Assembly (NCBI GenBank): GCA_022496805.1
Contig: CM040097.1
Span: 20,016,072-20,080,071, forward strand
Direction of reading: 5' to 3'
Origin: Pohlia nutans
Taxonomy: Eukaryota; Streptophyta; Bryopsida; Bryales; Mniaceae
Length of the DNA: 64,000 nucleotides
How positions within the stretch are numbered: the stretch's first letter is position 1; every line of letters begins with the position of its first letter. Both the position numbers and the translations under genes were made by a program. A model generated the notes under the pieces. It was not told where the DNA came from and did not search any database. It was given only the letters and a program-made list of their open reading frames with translations. Positions 1 to 10,056 of the stretch are shown here, piece after piece.

Positions 1-84
1 TCACTGCTATCAGAATCGGCAGACGAATCGTCCACCACCAATGGCTCAACCGCCGCCGCGCCGACGGCCCTATCCGAAGCATCG
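1..84 (-). CDS. Possible last exon fragment of the ParB/methylase-like gene
   Basis: Read on the minus strand from 84 to the window edge, one frame stays open and encodes an acidic, Ser/Asp-rich tail (it includes VEPLVVDDSS). It lies directly beyond a 21-bp dyad at 85-105, the repeat that elsewhere occupies the introns of this gene, so it could be a further exon. No convincing acceptor was identified. This is inference from an open frame and context only; the piece is cut by the window end. Confidence 0.25.
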
Positions 85-105
85 TTTAGCTCGACTCGAG
101 CTAAA
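85..105. repeat. 21-bp dyad, perfect copy, downstream of methylase-like exon
   Basis: Perfect copy with arms TTTAGCTCGA and TCGAGCTAAA around a central C. It lies between the methylase-like exon (ending at 147) and a further open segment at the window edge, that is, in noncoding DNA. Confidence 0.9.
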
Positions 106-930
106 TCAGTAGCAACCCTGTCCTCCCGACGTTTGCGTCGGAGCCCCTAAACATGACCCTCTTCGCCCCCCGCGGAGTCACACTCGGCATAATTGACCAA
201 GAGAGATCTCTGGACCGCGAGTGCTCCAGGCCCGGCCACAAATGTAGAGTGATCACGGCAATCACCTGGCGGCAAAGATGACGCCCGCCCAAACCCAGAT
301 TCTTTCGGACCGCGTGCGCGACCACAACCACCTCGCGGGGCAGAAGAAGACCGACCAACTCCTTGACCTTGAAATATAGACACAGCACGACCACGGGCAG
401 GCGCGCGACGACTATCAGATGGAATTACCACGACTGAGAAGTCAATGACCGGCGCATCCAGACGACGTGCGACACACCAAGCGGACTCAGAGGCCTCGGG
501 GGAAACCATCAATGCCCTCGGCGTCAGAGGGCCAGCATGAGTGGCGATGTCGTCCTCCGAGATGGATGTTGAACCGTCATCGTCAACCGGTCGACTGGAG
601 GGCATCCTACGCGAAGCTTCACGACCCTTCTTCCTCTTTCCTTTACCCGTGGCCTTGGCCTTACCCATCGCTCCCGCTGCCTTCTCAACACGACCCTTAG
701 GCCCGGGATTGGCATCACTATTAACATACGCGGTTACGGTAAAGTCATTGTAATCCAAGTCCCGATAGTCGTGAGCCATTCTCACGTACGTCTCAGCCTC
801 GTTGGCGTTCAGAACCACATGTGTCTCGACCTGACACATCTGCAGAACAAGGAAAAGCAAAATGTCAGAAGAAGAACCATACTACCGATATAAATCACAT
901 TCAAAACCGTGATGAAGCTGCAATCCATTG

Positions 931-1048
931 TTTAGCTCGACTCGAGCTAAATAACAATCAAAGAAAGAAGATGATCATTTCAAGTGCATATGCGTAAGAG
1001 GCATTCATATCCACTATGTGATGTAGTTTTAACTCGAGTCGAGCTAAA
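931..1048. repeat. Two 21-bp dyads in intron 3 of the ParB/methylase-like gene
   Basis: Copies at 931-951 (perfect, centre C) and 1028-1048 (one change, AACT for AGCT in one arm). Both fall inside the intron predicted between the GTACGT donor at 1084 and the acceptor before 839. Confidence 0.85.
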
Positions 1049-1399
1049 CATGAACTCGGAAGGAAGGGCATAAGTATGACGTACAATTCCAGCCAGCATG
1101 GGCTTGGAGCCCGCCATGAGCGAAATAAACTTGTCGCCGGGAGAAGAAAACATCTTGAGAACTCGACAATAGAATTCCAAACGCAGCTCTGATGTTCTAA
1201 TGCTCCAGTCGTGCTCCCTCTACATACCGGCCTTGGTGTAGAGGGGCAAATCGGGTGCATAGAAAGTTGAGGGAACGCCATCGGCAACATCGTAAGCAGT
1301 GCTTCCCTTCTTTATAAGAAAGAGCAGGGGAACCACGTGCTTCTCTAATGCCTTGCCCTCCGGGATTCCGTTCAAGCGCTCGTTATTGGATGGCATATA

Positions 1400-2353
1400 C
1401 CGTACCTTCCAAGCAGCTTCGTCTTTAATTAATTCAAAAAAGTCAAGACGAATTTTTTTGGAAATTATGAGTAGATTTTGCCGAATATCATAGTAATTGT
1501 TTTTTGAAATAGTCGAAATGTTGAAATATTACCATTTTTCACATATATTATCATTATTTAGAGTAGAAAAGTGTGAGTTTTGGGGGAAGAAAGAGCTGAC
1601 CTTGTAATCAAGTTCATTCCAAGTCACTCCCAAATGATATGGGATATGAACTTGCAAGCTCATGTGAATTCTCACCACACCATATTTCAGTAGACTTTGA
1701 TGCACAATTGAGCATACCAAATGATCTTATTTTGAAATGTTTTCAACTAAGAAAAGTGAGAAGGACAAGTTGTCTATCACCTCCAAAAAGAATTTTGTGA
1801 TTTGAAGTTTTTATGCATGATATATAGACAAAATTCAGTAAGGCTATGAAAAACGTGCTTGAATTGAATGAGAAGAACATGTGTTGTGATCAGACTTTTG
1901 AGGCTCAATTGTGCATAGTATACTATCTTATTTTGAGAATTGTTCAACTAAGATTAGTTGCATTTTCACGTAATCTTTCACTTCCAAAAAGAATTTTGTG
2001 ATTTGATGTATTTTTGCTCAAGTTATTCACATTTTTGTGAAGGAGTTTAACCGGTGATTAAGAAGAACAAGAAGTGAGAGTTCTACATATCCCACATTCA
2101 TTGTTGGCACTAGTGTCCTGAATTTTGTATAAAGCACAAGACTTTACAACACTCAATCACAACCTAGCAAGTGAAGTGATCCATATTGTATGACTAACTT
2201 GAAAGGCCCATTTGGATGGATGACGAAACTACAATATCATGTTTTTTCAAGAAAACGAATTTAACTAATCTATAAAAATAGCAAACGAACATGACTTTTT
2301 GAAAAATATTAAATATTCGTTTGAAGCATGACGAAGCTGCTTGGAAGGTACGG
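1400..2353. mobile_element. 954-bp non-autonomous TIR element with TA target duplication
   Basis: The 24-bp ends are perfect inverted repeats (left 1400-1423, starting CCGTACCTTCC; right 2330-2353). TA flanks both ends (1398-1399 and 2354-2355). Deleting the element and one TA restores the reading frame of the surrounding minus-strand exon exactly, so this is an insertion and the boundaries are secure. The inside is AT-rich, with no transposase and subterminal repeats of a TTCAAAAAGTCA type. The TA duplication fits Tc1/mariner-like elements, but the terminus is not the Stowaway one, so the superfamily is open. Confidence 0.85.
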
Positions 2354-3446
2354 TAGTTCGAAGCCTTGTGAATATACTCATCCTTTAACTTGTTCGCGTA
2401 TACCAGGGCTTGGCAATGCCGATCAACATTCTCGGTTATCCACAACCAAACTTTGGGGGTGCGCAGGGTCGGGTCCGATACCGACTCCGTGTACTTATCG
2501 AAGAACTCTTGGAAGTAGGGATTATCCGTATCATCCACTCTACTCCCAGTCCCAGGAACACAGCGTAGATTGATAATGCCAATGCTACACCTTGAGTCGG
2601 ACTAGGTATAATCACCATCCCATGCGCCGAACTCAAATTGCGTGGAGTCAAACAATCGAGTGTGAAGTACTGGAGTGGACAACTCGAATGACCCTTTGAC
2701 ATCCAAAAATTTCTTGAAGAACTCCGCTGCATACTCGGAAATCTCTTCCACACTCTTGTTCCTCGTCTTCTTCTGGCGGTAAGCGGAGAAGAAGGAATCA
2801 CCTGGGACGGAGAGAAGCATGGCCATTGTCTGACGAGACACATTGTAATCCTTCTTGAACTACTTCCACTTGTCTACGTCAAAATTCCAATCGGCGTCGA
2901 ACAACCTGAGCGATGGCTTCAGATTGTGCAACTCTCTCGCGACTGTGTTCTTCCTCTTCCGGTTCTCAACCCACTGCTTGGCGGCGATGCAATGGAAGTA
3001 CTTTCTTGTAGGCTTCTTCACGGTCACCTTTGGGTAAGGCAACGTTCGACCAGGAGTCTCGTTCAGAAGATGTAACGCCATTACCTTCAAGTCCGTCTCG
3101 TCCAGCTGCCCCATTGCCCTGAAGAATTCGCGTGCCAAAGTAAACTTCTTTGAGGAAGTCTCCCAATCCCTGGCTTGGTTGAATTTCAATTCAGTATCGG
3201 GATCGATCAACTCTCCCATTCCGTAGTCGACGATGAACCTCGCCCACAACTGGTAGACCTCTTCAGAAGCTGTGATAATGGCCAGCTCGTTCCGGAGGTC
3301 TGCCGGTTTAAGAATTATGTCCTTCGCGTTCGTGTTGATGCTGACAAACCTCTTCACCATAGCTTCCGTAAAAGCCTGAATCAACGAGAATGCTGTGAGT
3401 CAATGTACAATGGCACATCCATAGGTGCGCGGTTCAGGATACAAAA

Positions 3447-3565
3447 TTTAGCTCGAATCGAGCTAATTCAGCTAAGAGAACTGAAGCAGGCAAAATTTAG
3501 TGCGACTCAAGCAAAATCAACAAACATATCTTAAGCATGCAAAATTTAGCTCGACTCGAGCTAAA
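3447..3565. repeat. Three dyads at exact 49-bp period in intron 2
   Basis: Copies start at 3447 (centre A, last base changed), 3496 (several changes) and 3545 (perfect, centre C). The spacing is 49 bp both times, and each is preceded by a CAAAA run, so this is a short tandem array whose middle unit has decayed. It lies wholly inside the intron between the exon ending at 3594 and the exon starting at 3375. Confidence 0.85.
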
Positions 3566-4972
3566 TCTGATGCCATGCCAGAATAATACGAACCTCATAG
3601 CTAGTCCGATTTGCGATATCCACATCTGATTCACGACCGCGGGGCTTCTTCGCCTTCGAAGGACTTCCATAGTCAATCCATACACTCCTAGCGCCCATGA
3701 TATTCGTTGCCCACGACGGAGTGAAATTCCCAGCATTGTTTGTCCTGTTCGTCATTATTGAAACATCCATAATCTTCGAAGCGTCCGTGTGCCAGACAAT
3801 GTATGCCTTCCACGTCTTAAGCGCAAGCAGTTTACCATCGTCAACTAGCTTATGCTCGATCAACTCTCTGGCTGCTTCAACATGGTGTTGCCCGTTAATG
3901 ATCTAAAACTTACACGAACGCGATAGCGTCGCCCAGTCCCATTTTGCCGGCGCCTTGTCAAGCTTGGGCATAATGGTAATAAACTGCCTGGATCCAACGT
4001 CAGCTGCGTTCGTGAGAATATTCTTGTAGTGTGCAATTCCAGCAGGTTCCAGCGAGCGGACAATGTACTTCGCCTCTGACGGCTCCAAAAGGTCAATGTC
4101 TACGTCCACCACATGGTTCTTCCCAAGTACGAAGCAGTCTTCGCATTTCTCCCAGAAGTCCTTAAGTGCCTTGCGGGCTTCTTCGTAATCAATATCTTTC
4201 TCACTGACCGCCGGCTTTACAATAGGGATCACGGATGTCAGAGCGCTTCCAACTAAGGTGCCCTTGGATCTCTTGGAGCCCGAACTGCCGGCAACTGTGT
4301 TCGGGCGCTTGTTACTCGGAGCGACTGGGCTTGCTCTGAGCGTGGCCAAACCCGAACGAGCAGTCCCTGAGGTAGACCTCTCCTGCAATGCTTGAGCACC
4401 TCCCCGCCTGAATGGTGCTTTCCCGTTGGAGCTCTCGAAATCCGCTGTGCCCTTCATAATCATTGTTCTCATCACTTGGTAGGTTCTCTCGAAGGCTTTC
4501 GGAGTCGACATGCTTCCAAGTACCTTACTCTCAAGATGAGCAACTCCAGTCGAGTCCATCTTCCCGACCAGATAATCACGGAGGAAATTCCAGTCAAATC
4601 AAATCTCACCAGGCGGGAAAACGATGGTAAACATGTATTCCGACTCTGTAGCCCGAAGGTTGACAAGAAGATGCCCCTCCTCCGCTGACACAAGAGAAAT
4701 CACAGCATCCAGACAGAGAGGATGAAAAACCATCTGCGTGCCAGACTGCTGATAGAAGTAGAAATCGGAAAGATCCTTGGGTCGTGTTGACCACATAAGA
4801 ACTGACTTCTCCTTCGGAGACCACAGCTTGCCCCATGTACCAACATCCAAGGCAATCAATCCAAGGGGATGGCTCGAGGGGTCGACTTGAAGTGGCTCGA
4901 GAAAGCCCTCCAAATGTCTCATGCTGTACGCGACAATGGTGGTCTGCAGAACACAGTATTGACGTATGACCG

Positions 4973-5088
4973 GTTAGCTCGACTCGAGCTAAATTGAACT
5001 CAGGACAAACTATGTCGGCTCTGTATGGTACCACGTTCATCAGAAGATTAAGGTGGAAAACAGCAAATTTAGCTCGACACGAGCTAAA
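4973..5088. repeat. Two dyads in intron 1 of the ParB/methylase-like gene
   Basis: Copies at 4973-4993 (first base changed) and 5068-5088 (one change near the centre). Both lie in the intron bounded by the GTAAGT donor at 5142 and the CTGCAG acceptor before 4943. Confidence 0.85.
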
Positions 5089-5344
5089 CTGACAACATCA
5101 CAGTCAATTTCCTTAGATAACATGCGTGTAAAAAAAACTTACATCACGATCATCTAGATGCTCCTCCACTGAGATATCGATGGCAGCATCACGCTCTTCT
5201 GGAGGTTGATTGGGAACATCTCGAACGATTCTTGCAGTCTTCCTTGTACGTGCCATATCTATGAATGAACACAATCTCTGGTACGTTAGCATAAAGTCCT
5301 TAGATCCAGAGCCGTGACCATGGAATTGGCCACACACGAGGACA

Positions 5345-6117
5345 TTTAACTCGAGTCGAGCTAACGAGACATTCTCTAGACATACATCTAGGACAATGGA
5401 ACGAAGTGTATCATACTTGTTCAAGGTCGGATAATCTCCATATACTGACAAATCTTTATCGAGAAAGGAGATCAAATTTAGCTCGAATCGAGCTAAATCA
5501 TTGAAAACTAAAATGGACATATGCTGTCCGCAGCTTAGGAAATCATACAGCGACACTGATCCCAGAATTGATCATGATATGGTCGCTTGACAGCCATGCT
5601 GGACCGGATGGAGCAGAGTTTTAGCTCAACTCGAGCTAAAATGTTCAGAAGTAGAATATATGATCATGACAAATTTAATGCTACATATTGATACTGTAAA
5701 ATAAAGGGCTGGAGTCTAGAGATATATATATTATGGGCATTTCGAAATCGGGATATTCAGACTCAAATGAGCACGATCAATGATGTTAGAGCATTGGATG
5801 ATACTAACATCATTTGGATATCCGAAATGCAGTTTATTGAAGGACAGTATCTGAAATCAGATATCTCCTTGATACATATGTCTGTACATTTTAGCTCGAC
5901 TCGAGCTATATGTGCACAGTCGGAGCATAATGAATATCTATCGTCACACTGAGATCTACATTTCTCATTTTTTAGCTCGACTCGAGCTAAATTGAGAGTG
6001 AAACGATACAGTCAATGTGCACTTCTAACCATATCAGAGCTCTGGTTATAGTCGAATTGGAGGTGAATTGAGTGATTTGCATGATTTCGAGACAGAATTA
6101 GCTCGAGTCGAGCTAAA
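5345..6117. repeat. Six dyads in the 5' flank of the ParB/methylase-like gene
   Basis: Copies start at 5345, 5477, 5620, 5890, 5971 and 6097, upstream of the ATG at 5256. The 5477 and 5971 copies are perfect; the others differ at one to three bases. Several intervals are near 130-145 bp. No other gene is recognised in this stretch; it is the presumed promoter region. Confidence 0.9.
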
Positions 6118-6160
6118 ATTGTCGAGGTGACTCCTTACGACTGCCGCTATATGAGGGTAG

Positions 6161-6234
6161 GTAGCTAAAGGTGCATTGAGCTAAAGATGCGTCGAGCTAA
6201 ATGTGCATCGAGCTAAATGTGCATCGAGCTAAAG
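6161..6234. repeat. Short array of dyad half-sites with about 17-bp period
   Basis: Five half-sites of the TCGAGCTAAA arm (the first two degenerate) follow one another, separated by short GTGCA-like spacers. The opposite arms are missing. It forms the outer edge of the dyad cluster upstream of the minus-strand gene. Confidence 0.8.
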
Positions 6235-6479
6235 TTATGGTGACAGTCATGTTAGAGATTGCATAATCACATTTTCGACGTGCAACAATTGTGGGAAACG
6301 CCTTCTCATTTCATAATTCAAGGGACAGAGAATCATACCTTGTTAGGAAACACGAATGGATTGATCAGCAACCAATGTTGAATGTGGAACAATCAAGCTG
6401 ATGTCTCTAGCTCCAGCAAATGCAGCAGTGTGCGTACAAACCCTACGCGAAATTAACCTGAGCGCCCTGACAAACTGAA

Positions 6480-8027
6480 ACCCTAGTTCTTAGCAAACCT
6501 CAACAAACCCCGAACAAACCCTGAGCAGGAACAAGACGAAAACCCTACTGTCTAGTTCCTCAGCAAATCTCAGCAAATACTGGGACAACCCCGAGCAGCA
6601 ACAAAATGCGAGCGACGACCAGCAAAATGCGAGCGAGCAGCCAAAAGCGACTAAGCAGAAAAATGCGAGCACGGAGGAGCAAAATGCGACCATGCGAGCA
6701 CAAAATGCAAGCGAGCGGCGAAGGAGCGGCAGCGACAGTGCGTGAACGAGTTGCAACGAAAAACGAGTATGAGTGTCGACAAACGAGAGTGACGATGGCC
6801 TCAGAGCTGCCCGGGAGGAGGTGAACGGGAAGCTGCCCGAGCCTCCACGTGGCCAGGCGTCATTAGGTCTCGTGGTCCGGATAGACTGCCCGCAGCCAAA
6901 ACAATTAGTACGGACTGCCCTCCTCACCCAAAGCATATATTTTCGCAGCATTGTTCTATGCTGTCTCTCTCTTCCTGTTGCAGGTTTTCTTATGTTGATT
7001 TTCAAACTCGGATTTTGTGAACGGAGCCTGTTTATTCCATTCTGCCTGTGCACAGATTGCGTTGGCGTGGATTTTCTGAACGTCGGAGCTTAGTTTTGTT
7101 TTCTGAGCGGAGCGTTTAGACACGGATTTGCTTCAGTTGTGCGTTGTTTGCTTCTGCTTCTTCTCTAATGCTGTAGTTGGTGCAATCTGGTGTTTTGGAA
7201 GGTTTCTCAGTGGAGTTTCGTTGCTGTAGAAGTAGACTCAGAGTTCACTTGGAGGGGACGGTGCAGGTTCCAGCAATTGTGACTCTGTGGACGGGTCACT
7301 TAGACAGTGGATGCTGTCAGTCACGTGTAACTTTGTGTTCTTATTGACGTGTTACACACACGAAACCATCCTGAACTTGTTCCGACGTGCATGCTCAATC
7401 TATTGTATTTGCAGTTTGATTACTCGGTAATATTCACATTCATCAATTTTTGCTGCTACAGTACTGTCAGTCAAATGGGGTGCGCTTTGATTCCGCTTTT
7501 CGTCTCGTTTTCTGTTTGACTCTCGTATATTTCTCCCTGTCGACAATGAGTGAGCCAACCTAACCTTTTGAAGTTGAATCTCCACAGTGGCAGGCTGGTT
7601 TGTGATTCAGTTCGTCGGGACGGTGTCTTGTTTTTTACAAAAAAATTTGAAATCATACTAAGTATGTCTAGAGTGACGATCTTGTTCTTTGATTCAGTTA
7701 ATTAACGTTCTGCACTTTTCATTTGAATCTCGAAGTTCAGAACTTGTAGCTGAGTTTGTGAACGTTTATATATTATTTCTAGTTGCTTGTGACAAGGACC
7801 ACAATGGAGTCAAATGTGTTACACTAACACTTGTATCACATTCCAGAAACCAAATTTGGGGTAAGTTTCTGAGACTCACAACAAATGTAATGATAAACAT
7901 TCGAGTGATAATTGTACTATCGCCGTCATTGTATATGCAAGCACGGACCATCGAGTATGCACAGATCTCCAAATCTTGAGTAATCATTATCAGTGATCAT
8001 ACATAATCATTTAGCCCACCATCTGCC
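6480..8027. other. Noncoding region upstream of the B3 gene, with GCGAGCA-rich low complexity
   Basis: From about 6600 to 6730 the sequence is an irregular repeat of AAAATGCGAGC-like words. Open frames there are low complexity and I do not support them as genes. From about 6950 there is a CT-rich, leader-like sequence. The rest up to the ATG at 8028 shows no gene. A promoter and 5' leader for the B3 gene may lie here, but nothing in the sequence fixes it. Confidence 0.4.
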
Positions 8028-9478
8028 ATGGCAAACGGGCTCACCATTCCGCTGTCAAACAGATTCGAATGTCTAGTTCAAATCGCCACGGAGTTCTACA
8101 ACAACTCCAATCTCATATTCTTCCAGAAGACGGTATCAAAGTCGATGGTCACCTCGTTGGTGAATGGACCGTGGGGATACTGTCTGGTAAACTGCCAAAC
8201 CTTTACTTGCTAATCCACCTAGTATGCACGTCTACAGTTCAAATGCGTGTAGTCTGACAAGTTAGGTCATGTTGAGCTAAAATGCAAGCTGCGTCACATT
8301 TTAGCTAGGGTCAAGCTAAATTGCTAGCTGCGATACATTTTAGCTAGGGTCGAGCTAAACTGTTCGCTGCGTTACATTTTAGCTGGGGTCGAGCTAAAAT
8401 GTTGGCTGCGATACATTTTAGCTAGGGTCGAGCTAAAATGCTCGCTGCGATACATTTTAGCTGGGGTCGAGCTAAAATGTTGGCTGCGATACATTCTAGG
8501 TAGACTCGAGCTAAATTACTATCTGCGTTACATTTTAGGTAGTCTCGAGCTAAAATGTTAGCTGGGTTACATTCTAGCTGCGTTCCATTTTAGCAAGGGT
8601 CGAGCTAATTGGTTCTGTTGTAGGAGATTCCACTGAAATTTATCGAGGACCATGCAACAAAGTTCACCGAGGACGTTACCTTCCGACTGGAAGGACAGTC
8701 TGCAAATGTTTGGCCGATTCGATTGACAGTTTCCAAGTACGTAAAACAACTCAAACGATGCCGAGTGTTTGCATATGGTGACGGTGGATTCAAAACATTC
8801 GTACTCGAAAACAACATCCGAGTGGGCGATCACTTGTTCTTCTCTCTGAGGGCACGCTCGGAGTTCCATGTGCGTATCTTGAGGAACCCGAATATTGTTC
8901 ACATCCCAATATGCAAATCGTGCGGGTTTGCACCCCACTACCCTCGATTTGTGGTCATTCTTCAACTATCCCCCCTTGTCACTGGATATGCCGACCAAGA
9001 TGTTACATTGAGCTTGGTAAAGCCACCTAAAACTTTGTTTTTGTGAATTTTCAAACTTTAAAGAGGAACATTTGATAACACCGTCTCCAACATAGAGAAC
9101 GTTTTTCTATTTCCTAAATTGCAAGATTCTTTATTGATTTATTATTATTATTATTATATTTTACACTTTATTCATATTGTTCACAAAGTGGTCACCAATC
9201 TATACGCAGAGGATTCCTGGACGATTTTGGCATTTGAATAGCCGCATGATGAGTGGAGACGAGGTCTCCTTGGCCCAAAAAACAGGGCCCTGATGATGGT
9301 TAAACTGCAGCGCACGGTTCACAAATTGGAAGACTCTGATGAGTGCAAGGTCACATGGCGCTTGAATTTAGGGTGGGAGGACTTCTTCGTTACAAATCAA
9401 TTGCTTGTGGGAGACCTCCTCGAGTTTACTTTAATCAGACCGTCACTGTTCAAAGTAGATGTCTTAGACCGCGACTAA
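8028..9478 (+). CDS. Two-B3-domain (REM-like) DNA-binding protein, frameshifted in last exon
   Basis: Exons 8028-8159, 8624-9016 and 9210-9478. The first two are 44 and 131 whole codons, with GT-AG introns in phase 0. The start context CTGCCATGG is good. The first B3 domain spans roughly residues 30-130: FFQKTVSKSM, then IPLKFIEDH across the splice, then GGFKTFVLENNIRVGDHLFF and FHVRIL. The second runs from CKSCGFAPHYPRF through IPGRFWHL to GWEDFFVTN, LLVGDLLEF and FKVDVL. B3 domains are plant transcription-factor domains that bind DNA in the nucleus. Exon 3 is one base short: a six-A run near 9277-9282 shifts the frame inside the second domain. This is either a real break or a homopolymer error. 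Intron 1 contains the 39-bp dyad array. Confidence 0.75.
8271..8609. repeat. Tandem array of about eight 39-bp units carrying a dyad variant, in B3 intron 1
   Basis: Each unit contains TTTAGCT plus AGGG or GGGG plus the intact arm TCGAGCTAAA, then a spacer with GCTGCG. The right arm is conserved, while the inner part of the left arm (CGA) has become GGG in most units. Two units keep a CTCGAG-type core. The array fills most of the 464-bp intron between the two first-domain exons of the B3 gene. Confidence 0.9.
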
Positions 9479-10056
9479 ATAGTTTACATCGAACCACGAT
9501 GATTTTTGGCAAAACTTTATAGTAGGACAAGAGATTTTTGTAACAAACACTTCTCTTGTAGTTTATGGTGACCAATACATTCTCCAAAACAGACATTGGG
9601 AATGATTTTGAACGTGTACTCCTCAAATACTTCTAAAGACTATTTTTATTCTATATATAATATATGTGCACATTGTCTACTTTTTTCACAATGATTGTAA
9701 AGTATTCATCTACGTTCTCAGAGCCTTCATAGCCTTTTCAAAGTGGTAACCTAAACCATACATACTATGAAAAATGAGGTTTACACATCTGAGATTCATT
9801 TTAATAATAAAAGTATAATTCATACAATCTTGATAACACGCTTCATGTTGTTGTGATTCCTTAAAACTATTTAGGACCATATTAGTCTTGCATTTTTTCT
9901 TAATACTCATATAGTATATACGAAATTGTAAACATTTCATATATTTTATAAACACACAAATTGCCTTAGATTACAAAACCTACGAAATGTTTCATGTTTA
10001 TCTAGGACAATCAATATCATTCGTCTTGAAATTCTCAATAATTTATTCTTTTAGCT
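9479..10056. other. AT-rich 3' flank of the B3 gene, no gene seen
   Basis: AT-rich sequence with scattered stops in all frames. A minus-strand open frame at 9710-9955 has no recognisable features and is not supported. Confidence 0.5.

Larger units (their letters stand above)
147..5256 (-). pseudogene. ParB-like / DNA-methylase-like gene, multi-exon, with in-frame stops and a transposon insertion
   Basis: Exon model: 5256-5143, 4943-3594, 3375-1085 and 839 down to a stop at 147. Removing the 954-bp insert plus one TA leaves exons of 114, 1350 and 1335 nt, all whole codons, which supports the model. Donors are GTAAGT, GTTCGT and GTACGT. The N-terminus reads MARTRKTARI. At about residues 315-400 there is a ParB/sulfiredoxin-like region ending in IINGQHHVEAA. 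Near residue 648 is DADWNF, where N6/N4 methylases have DPPW/Y. Near 915-933 is SPGDKFISLMAGSKPM, resembling the PGD..xDxFxGSGT motif, followed across the splice by VETHVVLNANEAE, as in a Rossmann methylase. Exon 4 ends in a Gly/Arg-rich stretch of uncertain frame. Stops interrupt it at about 4597-4599 (TGA), 3901-3903, 2857-2859, 2599-2601 (TAG) and in the segment below 1400 (TAG). Domain calls are by eye; the degenerate motifs suggest lost or altered catalysis. Confidence 0.6.

Noticed and set aside
3890..3915. GTAAGTTTTAG around the TAG at 3901-3903 as a tiny intron
   Set aside because: Eleven bases is far too short, and the frame is the same on both sides, so a point stop is simpler.
6490..7053. 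187-codon minus-strand open frame
   Set aside because: Produced by GCGAGCA-type low-complexity sequence; Leu/Ser/Phe-biased with no domain.
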